A stretch of DNA of 15,630 bases from Theristus sp. LFF4_11 (lineage: Eukaryota > Nematoda > Chromadorea > Monhysterida > Xyalidae): NCBI GenBank assembly GCA_030248135.1, contig JASANC010004574.1, positions 1 through 15,630 on the forward strand, written 5' to 3'. Each line of letters begins with the position of its first letter. Position 1 is the first letter of the stretch. The position numbers were made by a program, and so were the translations under genes. Below the pieces are notes generated by a model. It did no database searches. It was not told where the DNA came from and worked only from the letters and a program-made list of their open reading frames with translations. Shown here one piece after another: positions 8,077 through 15,630 of this stretch.

Positions 8077-10723
8077 GTAAATTGTTTTCTGATTTTTATT
8101 TTTGGTTGTTTGTTTGTTTAGCATCAGCCGGGGTCGTCATTTGCTAAATTGTCTGTTGCGGACTGCGATTAACAAACTATACAAACAACATTCCCGAATT
8201 TCAAAAAAAATAACTTTTTTACTGTGCAGGTTGATGCCCGTGCACATCTTCTGTGTCGCAAATGCAAGTTTGCCACCATTCAAATCGATCACTTTGTCAA
8301 TCACAAGTGTACTAATGAGCGCCAACAGCCATCGAATGCAACACTAGCGGTTAGAACTGTGGCACTTCTACCTACAGTGTACTGTGTTCACTTTTCACAA
8401 TCAAGTTCAAGATAAGTCGCCGTGGGCCCGTGGCTCAGTGGGAAAGACTGGGCTTTCAAGCTGTCTGCCTGGAAATTCCACGTGACCACGTCCACCACTC
8501 AATGATTTTCAATGCCACCAGCGAAAAAGGTTTTCAAAACTATAAGTTTCAAAGTCAAAAAGCAGTTTTTAGCTGTGTATGACGTATGCGCCTTCATTTT
8601 GAAAATTCTGTGATCCACAAAAGTTTTATTTTATTTATTTTAATGGACGGCAACATTTTTTATCTGCACGTTGCAAGTCTCGTGCAAACAAAATAACACG
8701 AAGAGTCCGCCACGAAAATCGTGATGCGGAGAGCAATCACAACAAAATTGTCGAACAAGATCTCGGCAGTTATATTCGCATCAATAATCATAAAAATGTT
8801 TAAGGCACACTTCGACGCTGTGGGAAATGCTGCAGAGGTGTCACGCAAGACGACGCAACGACCGAAACGGCTGCATCGTTGCAAACAGTGCGACTATTCC
8901 ACAAAGAAACCGCGCAAACTCGACCAGCACGTGCGTGAATGCGGCGCAAGCACAGCCATTGGCGATGTCGTGGGTCAGAGTGGCTCTTCCGAAATCGAAT
9001 GTCTACCACCGCCGATACGTTGTGACCAAGTGGAAACCAAAGAATCCGCGAAGAAGCAGAGAAGAGAGCAAGACAAGACACGCGCGCAAGCAATGGCCTA
9101 CAGTTTGCTGTATCGAAAAAAGTGGCGAAACGAAATGAGCAGAGCGGCGTGTGTGCGTTTGACGGAGGAAGACGGCGGCGACGACGAGCAAAGCTGCTCC
9201 AGCGGATGTGAGTCGCTCACTGCGCCAGTGCACCATCCAGAGGTTGGAGCTGAGAAGTTTTGCAAGAAATTTCAATTGCCAAACATCATGTGGGAACGAA
9301 ACAAAAACAAAAAACACGTTTTCACCTTTATGGCAAACTATTGTGGATGGTTTACTTCCGCGATCCGTGCAAAAATCTACAGTTAACAAATTTTCCGCAG
9401 AGAAAGCTTTGTGTCGCAGGCGAGCAAGCGTTGCAGTGGGGCAAGGTGCAGCCATTGCACGCTGGTGTTCAACAACGCGCAGCTGTTGAACCAACATCAA
9501 TCGTCCGGCGAATGTCGCTCGTTGATGCTCTGCCATCTCTGTCAGTACGAGTCGCCCAGCATGGTTGACCTTCGGAGGCATCTCGTACAGCAGCATCGAC
9601 TGCGGCCAACTTGTGAATTCTGCGGTTGGTGTTTTGTTTTGCAACGAACTCCTCGTTAATCATGTTTCTTTCAATACATTCAAGCAACACGTTGTGTAAG
9701 TCTGGAGCACTTGGTGTGTTGTTTGTTATCAGTCTCACCTATTACAGCAATCAAGCGCCATGAGAAGAAACGACTCGTTTCATTCGTTGGCTGTTTGTTC
9801 CATTCGTTGAATGTTTATGACTGTAATAATTCCCGAAAAGCTGCCAATGCCAGACGCATGGAACCGTATTTTAAATTCAGCGTGTTTGTGGCGTGGTGTG
9901 TGTGATACGCAAAAATTTCGAGCGGATGGATGCTGACGGACCCAATCTTGCTGTCAGTTGACAATAATAATAAGACATGGGACGTTGGTTGCAATGGCAT
10001 GAACGCATTGATTGATTGGTGCAGTTTCATGGTGGCGCGTGATTGCAGGTCACGTGCTGTCGAGTGTCTCGGAGTTGCAGTGTCACGTGTCGGCGTGTCA
10101 CCCGGCCGAGCACGATGCAGACATGCGGCAACTGCGCGTACGCGTCATTCTGAGGCGCTGTCCTGTGCGCCGCTGTCGTGCGCGGTTCACGTCTGTCGAA
10201 GAACAGGCGAGTTTCGTATGGTGCTCGGTTTTTTGAAAGGCATGTCACTGATGAGGCCACCCCTTTCGCTGCATCCGTTCAGGTCGCAAATGCAGAGAAT
10301 TCAGCTTGGTTTAGATTTAATTTTTTTGATAATTTATAAAAAATTTAAAAACCTGCAATCGACAACCGTAGTTTCTTGCAACATGCGAGTAATTACAGTC
10401 TGGCAACGTTGGTGCTTGTTCACGGCACAATAACCTTGTTATTATTTCTAAGATTGTGGAAGAGAACTGCTAGCAAGCTGCTAATTATGTTGACCAAACA
10501 AAAATCTAGTTTATTTTTCCGTTTACGCAATTTAGTTGATTTAGAATTTGGATGGAACGATTTCCAATCACAGGTGGAGCACCACAAACGCATGCACACC
10601 AAAAAGCACAGCTGTCAGTTTTGCAGAAGAGCGTTTCGGTCAATGCAAAATGTGCTCAGTCATATGCGGTCTGAACACAACTACGTTGAACCACAAATTG
10701 CAGGTCATGAAGATAATAGTTGA
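8062..10723 (+). CDS. Multi-exon C2H2/C2HC zinc-finger protein
   Basis: Seen: splicing of exons at 8230, 8805, about 9420, 10049 and 10574 yields seven fingers: CRKC-type (8260), CKQC...H...C (8882), CSHC (9447), CHLC (9532), CEFC (9612, completed in the next exon), CPVRRC (10160, completed in the next exon) and CQFC (10615). Two are C2HC rather than C2H2. A charged, low-complexity linker (9040-9200) separates finger 2 from finger 3. The gene ends at TGA 10721-10723. Known: such proteins bind DNA or RNA in the nucleus. The start and the 3' end of the third exon are uncertain. No KRAB, BTB or ZAD domain is visible, and I do not recognise the orthologue. Confidence 0.75.
8230..8349 (+). CDS. 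Zinc-finger gene exon 2 (finger 1)
   Basis: The acceptor CTGTGCAG and donor GCG|GTTAGA are both phase 0. It encodes LCRKCKFATIQIDHFVNHKC, a short finger with C-x2-C and H-x3-H-x-C, and a polar tail. Confidence 0.65.
8427..8505 (+). other. tRNA A-box-like sequence (possible tRNA-derived SINE fragment)
   Basis: CCCGTGGCTCAGTGGGAAAG matches the pol III A box (TGGCTCAGTGGG). A B box is not clear: GGAAATTCCACGTGACC is at a suitable distance but diverged, and no cloverleaf with a paired D arm can be drawn. It lies in the intron between zinc-finger exons 2 and 3. Confidence 0.3.
8805..9242 (+). CDS. Zinc-finger gene exon 3 (finger 2 and charged linker)
   Basis: The acceptor TGTTTAAG is phase 0. 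It encodes RCKQCDYSTKKPRKLDQHVREC, a C2HC finger, then a long basic/acidic linker (KKQRREQDKTRAQ, EEDGGDDEQ). The frame is open to 9383 before TAA and resumes in the same frame at 9387, so an in-phase intron must remove the stop. The 3' end given (GAG|GTTGGA, phase 0) is one of several candidates; GTGAGT at 9208 is a better donor but is out of phase with the available acceptors. Confidence 0.55.
9420..9624 (+). CDS. Zinc-finger gene exon 4 (fingers 3, 4 and start of 5)
   Basis: Encodes CSHCTLVFNNAQLLNQHQ to GEC (C2HC), then CHLCQYESPSMVDLRRHL to H (C2H2), and ends in CEFC with donor TGCG|GTTGGT, phase 1. The acceptor used could be 9419 (TGTCGCAG) or 9400 (TTCCGCAG, the better consensus); the frame is the same downstream. 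Confidence 0.7.
10049..10206 (+). CDS. Zinc-finger gene exon 5 (end of finger 5, start of finger 6)
   Basis: The acceptor GATTGCAG is phase 1. It supplies HVLSSVSELQCHVSACH, which completes the CEFC finger with standard spacing (C-x2-C-x3-L-x5-L-x2-H-x4-H). It then starts the next finger, RRCPVRRCRARFTSVEEQ. The boundary CAG|GCGAGT lacks GT: a GC donor in phase 0. Confidence 0.75.
10574..10723 (+). CDS. Zinc-finger gene terminal exon (end of finger 6, finger 7, stop)
   Basis: The acceptor CAATCACAG is phase 0. VEHHKRMHTKKH completes finger 6 with the exact F-x5-Q-x2-H spacing, then CQFCRRAFRSMQNVLSHM to EH forms finger 7. A short tail ends at TGA 10721-10723. Confidence 0.8.
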   Translation: MEHHKRMHTKKHSCQFCRRAFRSMQNVLSHMRSEHNYVEPQIAGHEDNS

Positions 10724-11296
10724 TGGGATTTTTTGTTTGTTTTAAATTTGGTTCCAATTCATTTTTGCTCAATCGTTGAAACTGCCTTGTTTGTTTTTTG
10801 TGATCTGAGGGTCTTCCTTCGCTAATCGGCTATAACATAATATTTGTTTTGTGCCAAAAATACATCGTGTATGATTACCGTCGCGTTCCTGTTCAATGAC
10901 ATTCGAAAAGTTTTGATGACATTTACAAAAAATCATTTTGTCGGACAAACATATGCGCGGTTTCGTTAACTTGCACCTCTTTCGTATTCGTCCAGTAATG
11001 ACTCGTCTTTCAGTCGCTGTTGCTGAAAAGCAAACTAATAATTTGATCATTCTCTTTAAAGCTCTGCGAGTTGATTGTAGTTATACTGTAGCTGATTGAT
11101 TGGTATCACAAAGTTGGCGCATGCATTTTGTGCTCGCGCGTTTGACTGCATCTCCTCTGGTCCTGTCCTTTGTGTATGTACATGGCGCAACTTGATCGAG
11201 CACTGAGGAGGAGGAGGAGTGAAATGCACGTGCACAACATGGATGCATCACCACACCAACCAATCATCGTCCGACTATATTGACAAACGTTCAGCA
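10724..11296. other. Intergenic stretch, no gene seen
   Basis: Between the 3' ends of the convergent zinc-finger and membrane-protein genes. No open frame has recognisable content. A GAGGAGGAGGAG run lies at 11206-11219 and CCAAT/ATTGG motifs at 11096 and 11260. No clear AATAAA was found for either gene. Confidence 0.5.
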
Positions 11297-11411
11297 TCAG
11301 GTCACCTGCTTTTGTTGGCATAGCAAGTAGCGCCTTTGTCGTTCGTATTTGTACCAGTGATCCGGTTTGAACAACGCGAAATACGGCGGCTGATTCCACA
11401 AATAGCACGCG
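11297..11411 (-). CDS. Membrane protein exon 6 (terminal)
   Basis: The acceptor TTCTATAG is phase 2, after an intron of 44 nt. It encodes ACYLWNQPPYFALFKPDHW and a basic tail. TGA is at complement 11299-11297, unless CAG|GTGACC at 11306 is used as a further donor. Confidence 0.5.
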
Positions 11412-12408
11412 CTATAGAAGATGTAGCACAATCTGAAAACGTCATATGAGAGTACTGGTGGATTTCATAATTGCCGTTGTCCAGTCGCAAATTGACGCAA
11501 AACACCAATCGTGGCTGATTGTTTTCGGGTGGGCGTTCTCCAATAAACACAAGAACGCAAACCAGCACCGACGCAAAGCAACTCCAATACGACAACGCGA
11601 TATTCTGCCGTTCCGAGAATCCGATGGCGCTCAGCGGCATGATCGCTTGCTCGCCGCGGCGACGAATTTTAGCCACTTGAAGCAACAGAGGCATGCCTGC
11701 GAAATTCATACAGCGCTCCGGTCTGACCTTGCAACCAACAACAAGAACTGTAGTGTACCGATGTTTCCTGTTTCGTAAAAAAAACCTCAATCTTGCCTCA
11801 AAGTGCCCCTTTTTGACATCAGAAATTAGCCCTCAACTCACCCAACATCGCCCCATACGGCCACACCGCAAGTTTATCGCGCCACACCGTGAGCACATTC
11901 GCGGCCAGGCTGAAACCACGTGGAAATGTTCGCGAGTTTTTGCTACAAAATTAGAAAAATAACCCTGACGCACAGACAGCTGACCGGCTGCGCGGTGTCA
12001 CGCACGGAAACGCGCAGCCACTCGCGGCCGCGGAATCCCTGCAGTTTCACGAAACAATTGAAAATTGAATCCACACAATATTCTTGAACGCTCACATGCA
12101 GAGAACGACCGCAACAAATGAACGCCAAACGTTACGAAACAAATGAACATGAAGAGCTCATAAAGCACACCCGTAAGCGTCCGCCGCCAATCGCTGGAAT
12201 TGCTACGATAACAGTCGCCCAGAGTAATCCCTTTGTCTCAAACGCCATGTTGTTGCAGTCACTGGAACATATATGGGCGTTTTGATTCGCAAAGCACCAC
12301 GAAGCCAAAACTGCGGACAAACTCGAAGACAAACAGCCGCTTCACACGTTGCCACTTGCTGTCGGGTGCTTGGAACGGCTCAAGCTCTGATCGGTCAAAC
12401 GAGTCCAT
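11297..12408 (-). CDS. Unrecognised multi-pass membrane protein, six exons
   Basis: Not a family I recognise. A phase-consistent model (12408-12263, 12193-12136, 12038-11974, 11909-11842, 11696-11456, 11411-11297) gives 693 nt, 230 residues. The N-terminus (MDSFDRSELEPFQAPDSKW) is cytosolic-like, followed by hydrophobic segments: RLFVFEFVRSFGFVVLC, LTGVLYELFMFICF, a segment built across exons 3-4 (PVSCLLAANVLTVW), GAMLGGMPLLLQV and SYWSCFASVLVCVLVFIG. The tail is aromatic and basic (WNQPPYFALFKPDHWYKYER) and ends in TGA at complement 11299-11297. Introns are 69, 97, 64, 145 and 44 nt. The exon 2 end is the weakest choice: GTAACG in phase 0 keeps frame, while a nearby stronger GTGAGC is out of phase. 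It lies about 230 nt downstream of GTF3C1 in the same orientation. Confidence 0.55.
11456..11696 (-). CDS. Membrane protein exon 5
   Basis: The acceptor GAATTTCGCAG is phase 1. It encodes GMPLLLQVAKIRRRGEQAIM, the hydrophobic stretch SYWSCFASVLVCVLVFIG and a polar loop. The donor CACCA|GTACTC is phase 2. Confidence 0.6.
11842..11909 (-). CDS. Membrane protein exon 4
   Basis: The acceptor GTGGTTTCAG is phase 2. It encodes LAANVLTVWRDKLAVWPYGA. The donor TTGG|GTGAGT is perfect, phase 1. Confidence 0.6.
11974..12038 (-). CDS. Membrane protein exon 3
   Basis: The acceptor GAAACTGCAG is phase 0. It encodes GFRGREWLRVSVRDTAQPVS. The donor TGTCT|GTGCGT is phase 2. Confidence 0.45.
12136..12193 (-). 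CDS. Membrane protein exon 2
   Basis: The acceptor GCAATTCCAG is phase 2. It encodes DWRRTLTGVLYELFMFICF. The donor TTC|GTAACG is phase 0. An alternative end at 12096 (T|GTGAGC) would extend the hydrophobic segment but breaks phase with exon 3. Confidence 0.45.
12263..12408 (-). CDS. Membrane protein exon 1 (start)
   Basis: ATG at complement 12408-12406 is in ACCATGG, a strong initiation context. It reads 48 codons and ends TTCCA|GTGACT, phase 2. Confidence 0.6.
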
Positions 12409-12544
12409 GGTCCTTAAAGAGCGCGAAATTCTGGCCACAATCTACTTTTTCCAGACGTTGATAAAACAGTTGTGCACTGTCGAAAATCGAACGGGCAGCC
12501 AACCTTTAACTGATATCCGGTTTAGTCCATGATCACGAATACTT

Positions 12545-12550
12545 TTTATT
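12545..12550 (-). terminator. Polyadenylation signal AATAAA for GTF3C1
   Basis: AATAAA on the minus strand, 90 nt past the GTF3C1 stop codon and upstream of the next gene's start at 12408. Confidence 0.55.
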
Positions 12551-12639
12551 GATTCTTCGGTTCAATGTCACAGTGAGTTAGATCACAACAAACACGACAA
12601 TCAAGTGAACGGATCACAATGGGCGCCACATCACCACAG

Positions 12640-12791
12640 TCATTCACCATCATCATTCTGCCCGTCGTGTTGCTCTGCGACAGCACTGCTGTTCATCATG
12701 TCCGGTGGTGTGCGCGTGTGCTGGAACGCGATCGCGAATCGATCGATGCAGCTCAGCTCTGGCAGCCAACATACAACGCTGCTTGCGCATT
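12640..12791 (-). CDS. GTF3C1: GTF3C1 terminal exon
   Basis: The acceptor CCTGTTCAG is phase 1, matching the previous donor. It encodes ECASSVVCWLPELSCIDRFA, then a hydrophilic tail QHDGQNDDGE, with TGA at complement 12642-12640. Confidence 0.7.
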
Positions 12792-15630
12792 CTGAACAGG
12801 TTTTTTTGTGAAATGATTCAAGAGTTTCAGCTACAGTCCATCTGGAAAATATATGCAACATGACGTATCGAGCAACCAATCAGCGCTGAGAACTGCTCAT
12901 AATCAACCAATCAGCGCTGAGAACTGCTTATATCCAACCAATCAGCGCTGAGAACTGCTAAGACCAACCAATCAGCTAACTGCATATACCGTATTACCTC
13001 TATTAAACCCCCCCCCCCCGAAATAAACCCCCACCCCCTCGACAAGTTTCCAAATAACCCCCCCCAAAAATAAACCGCCGTGGGGGTTTATTAGAAACCT
13101 GTTTGAAACACATAATACCTAGCGAATTCAGTGGCTGAATGCAGTGACATTGGTGAAATTGTGCTACCAAAGGCCCCAAAGGGATGAGTTAGTGGTAATT
13201 TCATTACAAAAGGCTGTTACAAAAGGAAATCTCTGTGAAAAGTAGAAGTTTCTGCGACTTTCTTGCCTGCCATGCAAGGTATTTTTGCCATTTTTCAACA
13301 AACCCCCACCCCTAGAATTTGTTTGTAAATAACCCCCCCCCAAATAAACCCCCACCCCCAGAAGTCGCTGAAGAAATAAACCCCCATGGGGGTTTATTAG
13401 AGGTAATACGGTATTAGCGAGACAGACTGTAATGCCACCAAAGCTACTCTTTCTCAGTCTCCAATCATAGTCTGTCGATGCGTTCCTACCTCTGTATCCG
13501 AACGGCCCGCTCGCTGCTAAGAACGTGCGCTGCTCGGTGTGTCGCCGGAGGCAGCCGATGGTGCTGAGCCAGTCCAGCAACTCCATGACCAGCCGTGGCT
13601 GCAGCGCTGGCAGGAAACTGTGCGTCAGCTTGTGCTCCGTGATGCCCGGCTTTGTGAACACCTGAACAGAAGCAGCCGCGTTTTGTTGTTTGCATTTCAC
13701 ACAAACCTACTAAAACTCCAATGTTCAGTGTCATTCACGGCGGCGTTTTGCTTTGTCGCGTGCCGACGGACACCGCGAGTGCTGGACAGTTATAGAAATC
13801 TAACAATCAGATTGACTGGCGCGAAACCACCGACCAATCAATCAGCATCTGATTGTCCAATTCAAATATGCAACAAATCAGCGAGTGGCAACATCAATGA
13901 AACTCGGTTGAACGAACCGTGATCATGACGCCCTCGCACATCCAGCGCATCACCGGCCAATTGACGGTGCCGTCCGGCAGCAGCCACGGCCGCGGCGCCA
14001 CGTACAATTCGTCGACCGTCTCCGTCTCGTCGTGTTTGCTCTCTCCAACTCCAGGCTCCTGTGCACCGCGTTCCACCGGATCGCTGCCCGCCGTTCCGTC
14101 GCCAACGCCAGTCGATTCACTTGGTGTGTCCGTTTTGGCCTCATCGCACTCGACCGCAGTGGAAACGGTCGTTTCTGACGGTGTTGCCGTTGCTGGCGCA
14201 CACTCAGTCGAGCTGCGTTTCGTCCCGGACGATGCGGGACCGCTGGACGTCGCCGACGGCCGTTCGCGATAGCGATACGTCCGGACGTACCAATGCGGCA
14301 GGCCGTTGGCGCGTGTCGTGTATCGTGTCTCGACAATGCCGACCTTGAGTATGAGCCCGGCGGCGAGCAGCTGAGACAGCAGCGTCTGCCAGTCGCTCTG
14401 GTCCGGGTAGTGCTGCGCGTGCTGCAAAACCGTAAACAAACGTGTGTCACTGCATTGGACGAAAGCAAATACTGGTGTTGCACTTGAGCACCATATGCTT
14501 TCGGTTTAGGCGTGTTGCTGTTCATGGCCCGGCCCACTGTCATGTTCATGGTTTAGGCGTGTGTCAGTCGCACTGACGAGCTCAGCATGCGTCCGTCTGG
14601 CAACAGCGCAAACAGCCGGCTTTGCGCGCCGGCCAGGCCAGTGTGTGTTGTGGTGGTGTGGTGGAGCATCGTTGCTGCCATGCGGTGAGCGCATTTGCGC
14701 AGGGTGTTGCGTGCGGCAGCGGCACCTTGCTCCAGCACACCACCGACCACCGCACGCGCACGCGCACGGACACCGGGAACGACACGACATCACCGGCCTG
14801 TTTGTGTTTCCCACCGGCACCACCTACCGTCACTTCGTCGATCGTCCGCCCAAAGACGCCAGCAGCCTCGATGTGCGCGTAGAGCGCGCGGAATCGCCTG
14901 CGACGCGCCGGCGCAATTTTCCGGCTGATCAGCCACTCCTCGAGTGTTACTAAAAACATTTGTAGCAAGTGCAAAACGTGATAATTCATGTGTGAACCAA
15001 TGCACAAGTGTAATTCTGGTTGACGCCCGTAGTCAGAACACAAACACGCTGACGGACACACATGTACGATGAAAGGGCAGGACAGGACTGCGGTCAGTGC
15101 TGCAACGGCCGAGCAAGCCTGAGCGGTCAGTGGTCGTAAAACGGCGATCAAACTGATGCCACACGTTTCGGTGTCGGCAGCAATGAGCAACATCACACTG
15201 CTGCAGCGTACATTCACAATCCCACCGCAACCACCCACACAGCTCCCCTCCACCCAGTGCACTTGCCCGATTGTACAGCAAGTGTCGTTTCGATGCTGGT
15301 CAACTGCAGGCGTCGTCGTGTCTGCCGGTGCTCCGTTCGTAGTCGCTCGATCGTCGGACGCGTCACGGACACCACGATCGCAGAGTGGCCGAGGCGAACT
15401 TCGCTCATCTGGTGCATCTTGGATTTGCCGAGTGTGCCGCAGAATGGCGCAGACGCGGACGACGTCGACTGGAGCGAAAACGCGCACTTTCCAACAGAAA
15501 TGCCACCGTGGTGGGGAAATCAACGTTTCACCGAAATTTTGTTTGAATGGAGACTAAACATCAACAGAGTAAAAGTGTGTCTAAAAAACTCGAAATGTGA
15601 ACTGTTCATTCACCGGCTTGTCAACGCCAC
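12640..15630 (-). CDS. GTF3C1: General transcription factor 3C polypeptide 1 homologue (TFIIIC largest subunit), 3' half; 5' part outside window
   Basis: Known: the largest TFIIIC subunit binds the B box of tRNA-type genes and recruits TFIIIB for RNA polymerase III, in the nucleus. Seen: the last four resolved exons (14949-14828, 14421-13918, 13661-13490, 12791-12640) encode winged-helix-like segments. The signature PWLLPDGTVNWPVMRWMCEG joined to VFTKPGITEHKLTHSFL and LLDWLSTIGCLRR parallels the C-terminal region of vertebrate GTF3C1 (PW..DG..N.PV, TKPG, L..LE.LGC.R). The last exon carries CWLPELSCIDRF, resembling its P-x-L-x-C-x2-R end. A Ser/Thr/Glu-rich linker sits in the middle exon. Phases match across the last three junctions, and AATAAA follows the stop. 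Exons between 14422 and 14827 and beyond 14950 are only partly resolved. Confidence 0.75.
12874..12980. repeat. 31-bp tandem repeat carrying CCAAT boxes, four copies
   Basis: AACCAATCAGCGCTGAGAAC starts at 12874, 12905 and 12936, with a truncated copy at 12966. Each unit has a CCAAT box and the palindrome AGCGCT. It lies in the last GTF3C1 intron, directly beside the MITE. Confidence 0.9.
12987..13414. mobile_element. MITE-like inverted-repeat element with TA ends
   Basis: The left end TACCGTATTACCTCTATTAA (12987-) and the right end (13391-13414) are inverted repeats with one mismatch in 24 bp, continuing into C and G runs. TA at both borders is compatible with a Tc1/mariner-type target duplication. 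The interior is non-coding and holds two smaller palindromes, one the perfect AATAAACCCCC-AT-GGGGGTTTATT (13376-13399). About 428 bp, no transposase: a non-autonomous element. Confidence 0.75.
13490..13661 (-). CDS. GTF3C1: GTF3C1 exon (winged-helix-like segment)
   Basis: The acceptor CTGTTCAG is phase 0; the donor ACAGAG|GTAGGA is phase 1. It encodes VFTKPGITEHKLTHSFLPAL, LQPRLVMELLDWLSTIGCLR and AASGPFGYR. Confidence 0.8.
13918..14421 (-). CDS. GTF3C1: GTF3C1 exon (winged-helix segment, acidic linker, PW..DG..N motif)
   Basis: The acceptor GTTTTGCAG and donor ATCACG|GTTCGT are both phase 0. It opens with HAQHYPDQSDWQTLLSQLLA, LILKVGIVETRY and PHWYVRTYRY. A Ser/Thr/Glu-rich linker of about 80 residues follows, then LYVAPRPWLLPDGTVNWPV and WMCEGVMIT. 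Confidence 0.8.
14553..14750 (-). CDS. GTF3C1: Possible further GTF3C1 exon, boundaries unresolved
   Basis: GC-rich open frame containing LEQGAAAARNTLRK and AQSRLFALLPDGRMLSSS, which would fit the rest of the winged helix begun in the preceding exon. Exact acceptor and donor could not be settled; CA/GT-rich repeats here make every frame partly open. Confidence 0.3.
   Translation of the reverse strand: MVGGVLEQGAAAARNTLRKCAHRMAATMLHHTTTTHTGLAGAQSRLFALLPDGRMLSSSVRLTHA
14828..14949 (-). CDS. GTF3C1: GTF3C1 exon (helical, start of a winged helix)
   Basis: The acceptor TGTTTTTAG is phase 1; the donor GTGACG|GTAGGT is phase 0. It encodes TLEEWLISRKIAPARRRRFR and HIEAAGVFGRTIDEVT, the latter typical of the first helices of a winged-helix fold. 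Confidence 0.6.
15214..15468 (-). CDS. GTF3C1: Possible upstream GTF3C1 exon
   Basis: After CGCTCCAG (complement 15471-15469) a frame reads STSSASAPFCGTLGKSKMHQ, LGHSAIVVSVTRPTIERLRT and a basic helix. It stays open to about 15214, but no donor in the phase needed by the exon at 14949 was found, so another exon must lie between. Family assignment rests on position only. Confidence 0.35.
   Translation of the reverse strand, partial: STSSASAPFCGTLGKSKMHQMSEVRLGHSAIVVSVTRPTIERLRTEHRQTRRRLQLTSIETTLAVQSGKCTGWRGAVWVVAVGL

Noticed and set aside
9711..9905. Plus-strand frame with IKRHEKKRL, resembling the end of a zinc finger
   Set aside because: The CEFC finger is completed exactly by the exon at 10049 in matching phase, so this sequence is intronic.
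11433..11455. A 23-nt intron using the AG at 11434-11433
   Set aside because: It is too short for splicing; the AG at 11413-11412 in the same phase gives a 44-nt intron.
12140..12408. Reading exon 1 of the membrane protein straight through two TGA codons as sense (recoded TGA)
   Set aside because: A 69-nt GT-AG intron in phase 2 removes both TGA codons; ordinary TGA stops end the neighbouring genes.
12605..12811. Plus-strand open frames, one with an ATG and a signal-peptide-like start at 12619
   Set aside because: They lie antisense to the GTF3C1 terminal exon, whose frame, splice phase and polyadenylation signal are consistent; the hydrophobic stretch is a by-product.
13164..13489. Extension of the minus-strand frame through the MITE
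   Set aside because: A phase-1 donor at 13489 fits the terminal exon at 12791; the extension only translates element sequence.

Overview
The window is a piece of an invertebrate-like animal nuclear genome. Coding sequence is broken into short exons with GT-AG introns (mostly 40-150 nt), and there is a TFIIIC subunit gene, a C2H2 zinc-finger gene, a TA-flanked MITE, satellites and microsatellites. Nothing looks bacterial. I cannot name the phylum.

Left third (131-6285, minus strand): one intron-rich gene for a family B DNA polymerase of the protein-primed type carried by Polinton/Maverick and adintovirus-like elements. I place 17 exons, and all but one junction keeps reading frame. In order they encode four N-terminal copies of a short acidic/LPF motif on tandemly duplicated phase-1 exons, a basic and acidic linker, the family's N-terminal domain, a Cys/His cluster, the 3'-5' exonuclease, and the polymerase palm and C-terminus. 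No integrase, capsid, protease, packaging ATPase or terminal repeats are visible, so this is a stand-alone relic or a co-opted gene. The stretch holding the last catalytic motif (motif C) is damaged, so activity is doubtful.

Middle (6286-8061): no gene. It holds a 110-bp satellite (three full copies), a stretch with GAAACAC/CACC-rich quasi-repeats, a near-perfect long hairpin, and a block of A/T and then C homopolymers.

8062-10723, plus strand: a multi-exon C2H2/C2HC zinc-finger gene with seven fingers. Two fingers are split by introns, and one of those introns appears to use a GC-AG boundary. An intron carries a tRNA A-box-like sequence.

Right third, minus strand: an unrecognised six-exon multi-pass membrane protein (12408-11297, about 230 residues), and upstream of it the 3' half of a GTF3C1 (TFIIIC largest subunit) homologue (12640 to beyond the right edge). 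The last GTF3C1 intron contains four 31-bp CCAAT repeats and a TA-flanked inverted-repeat element. The three genes other than the polymerase show no evident functional link to it.
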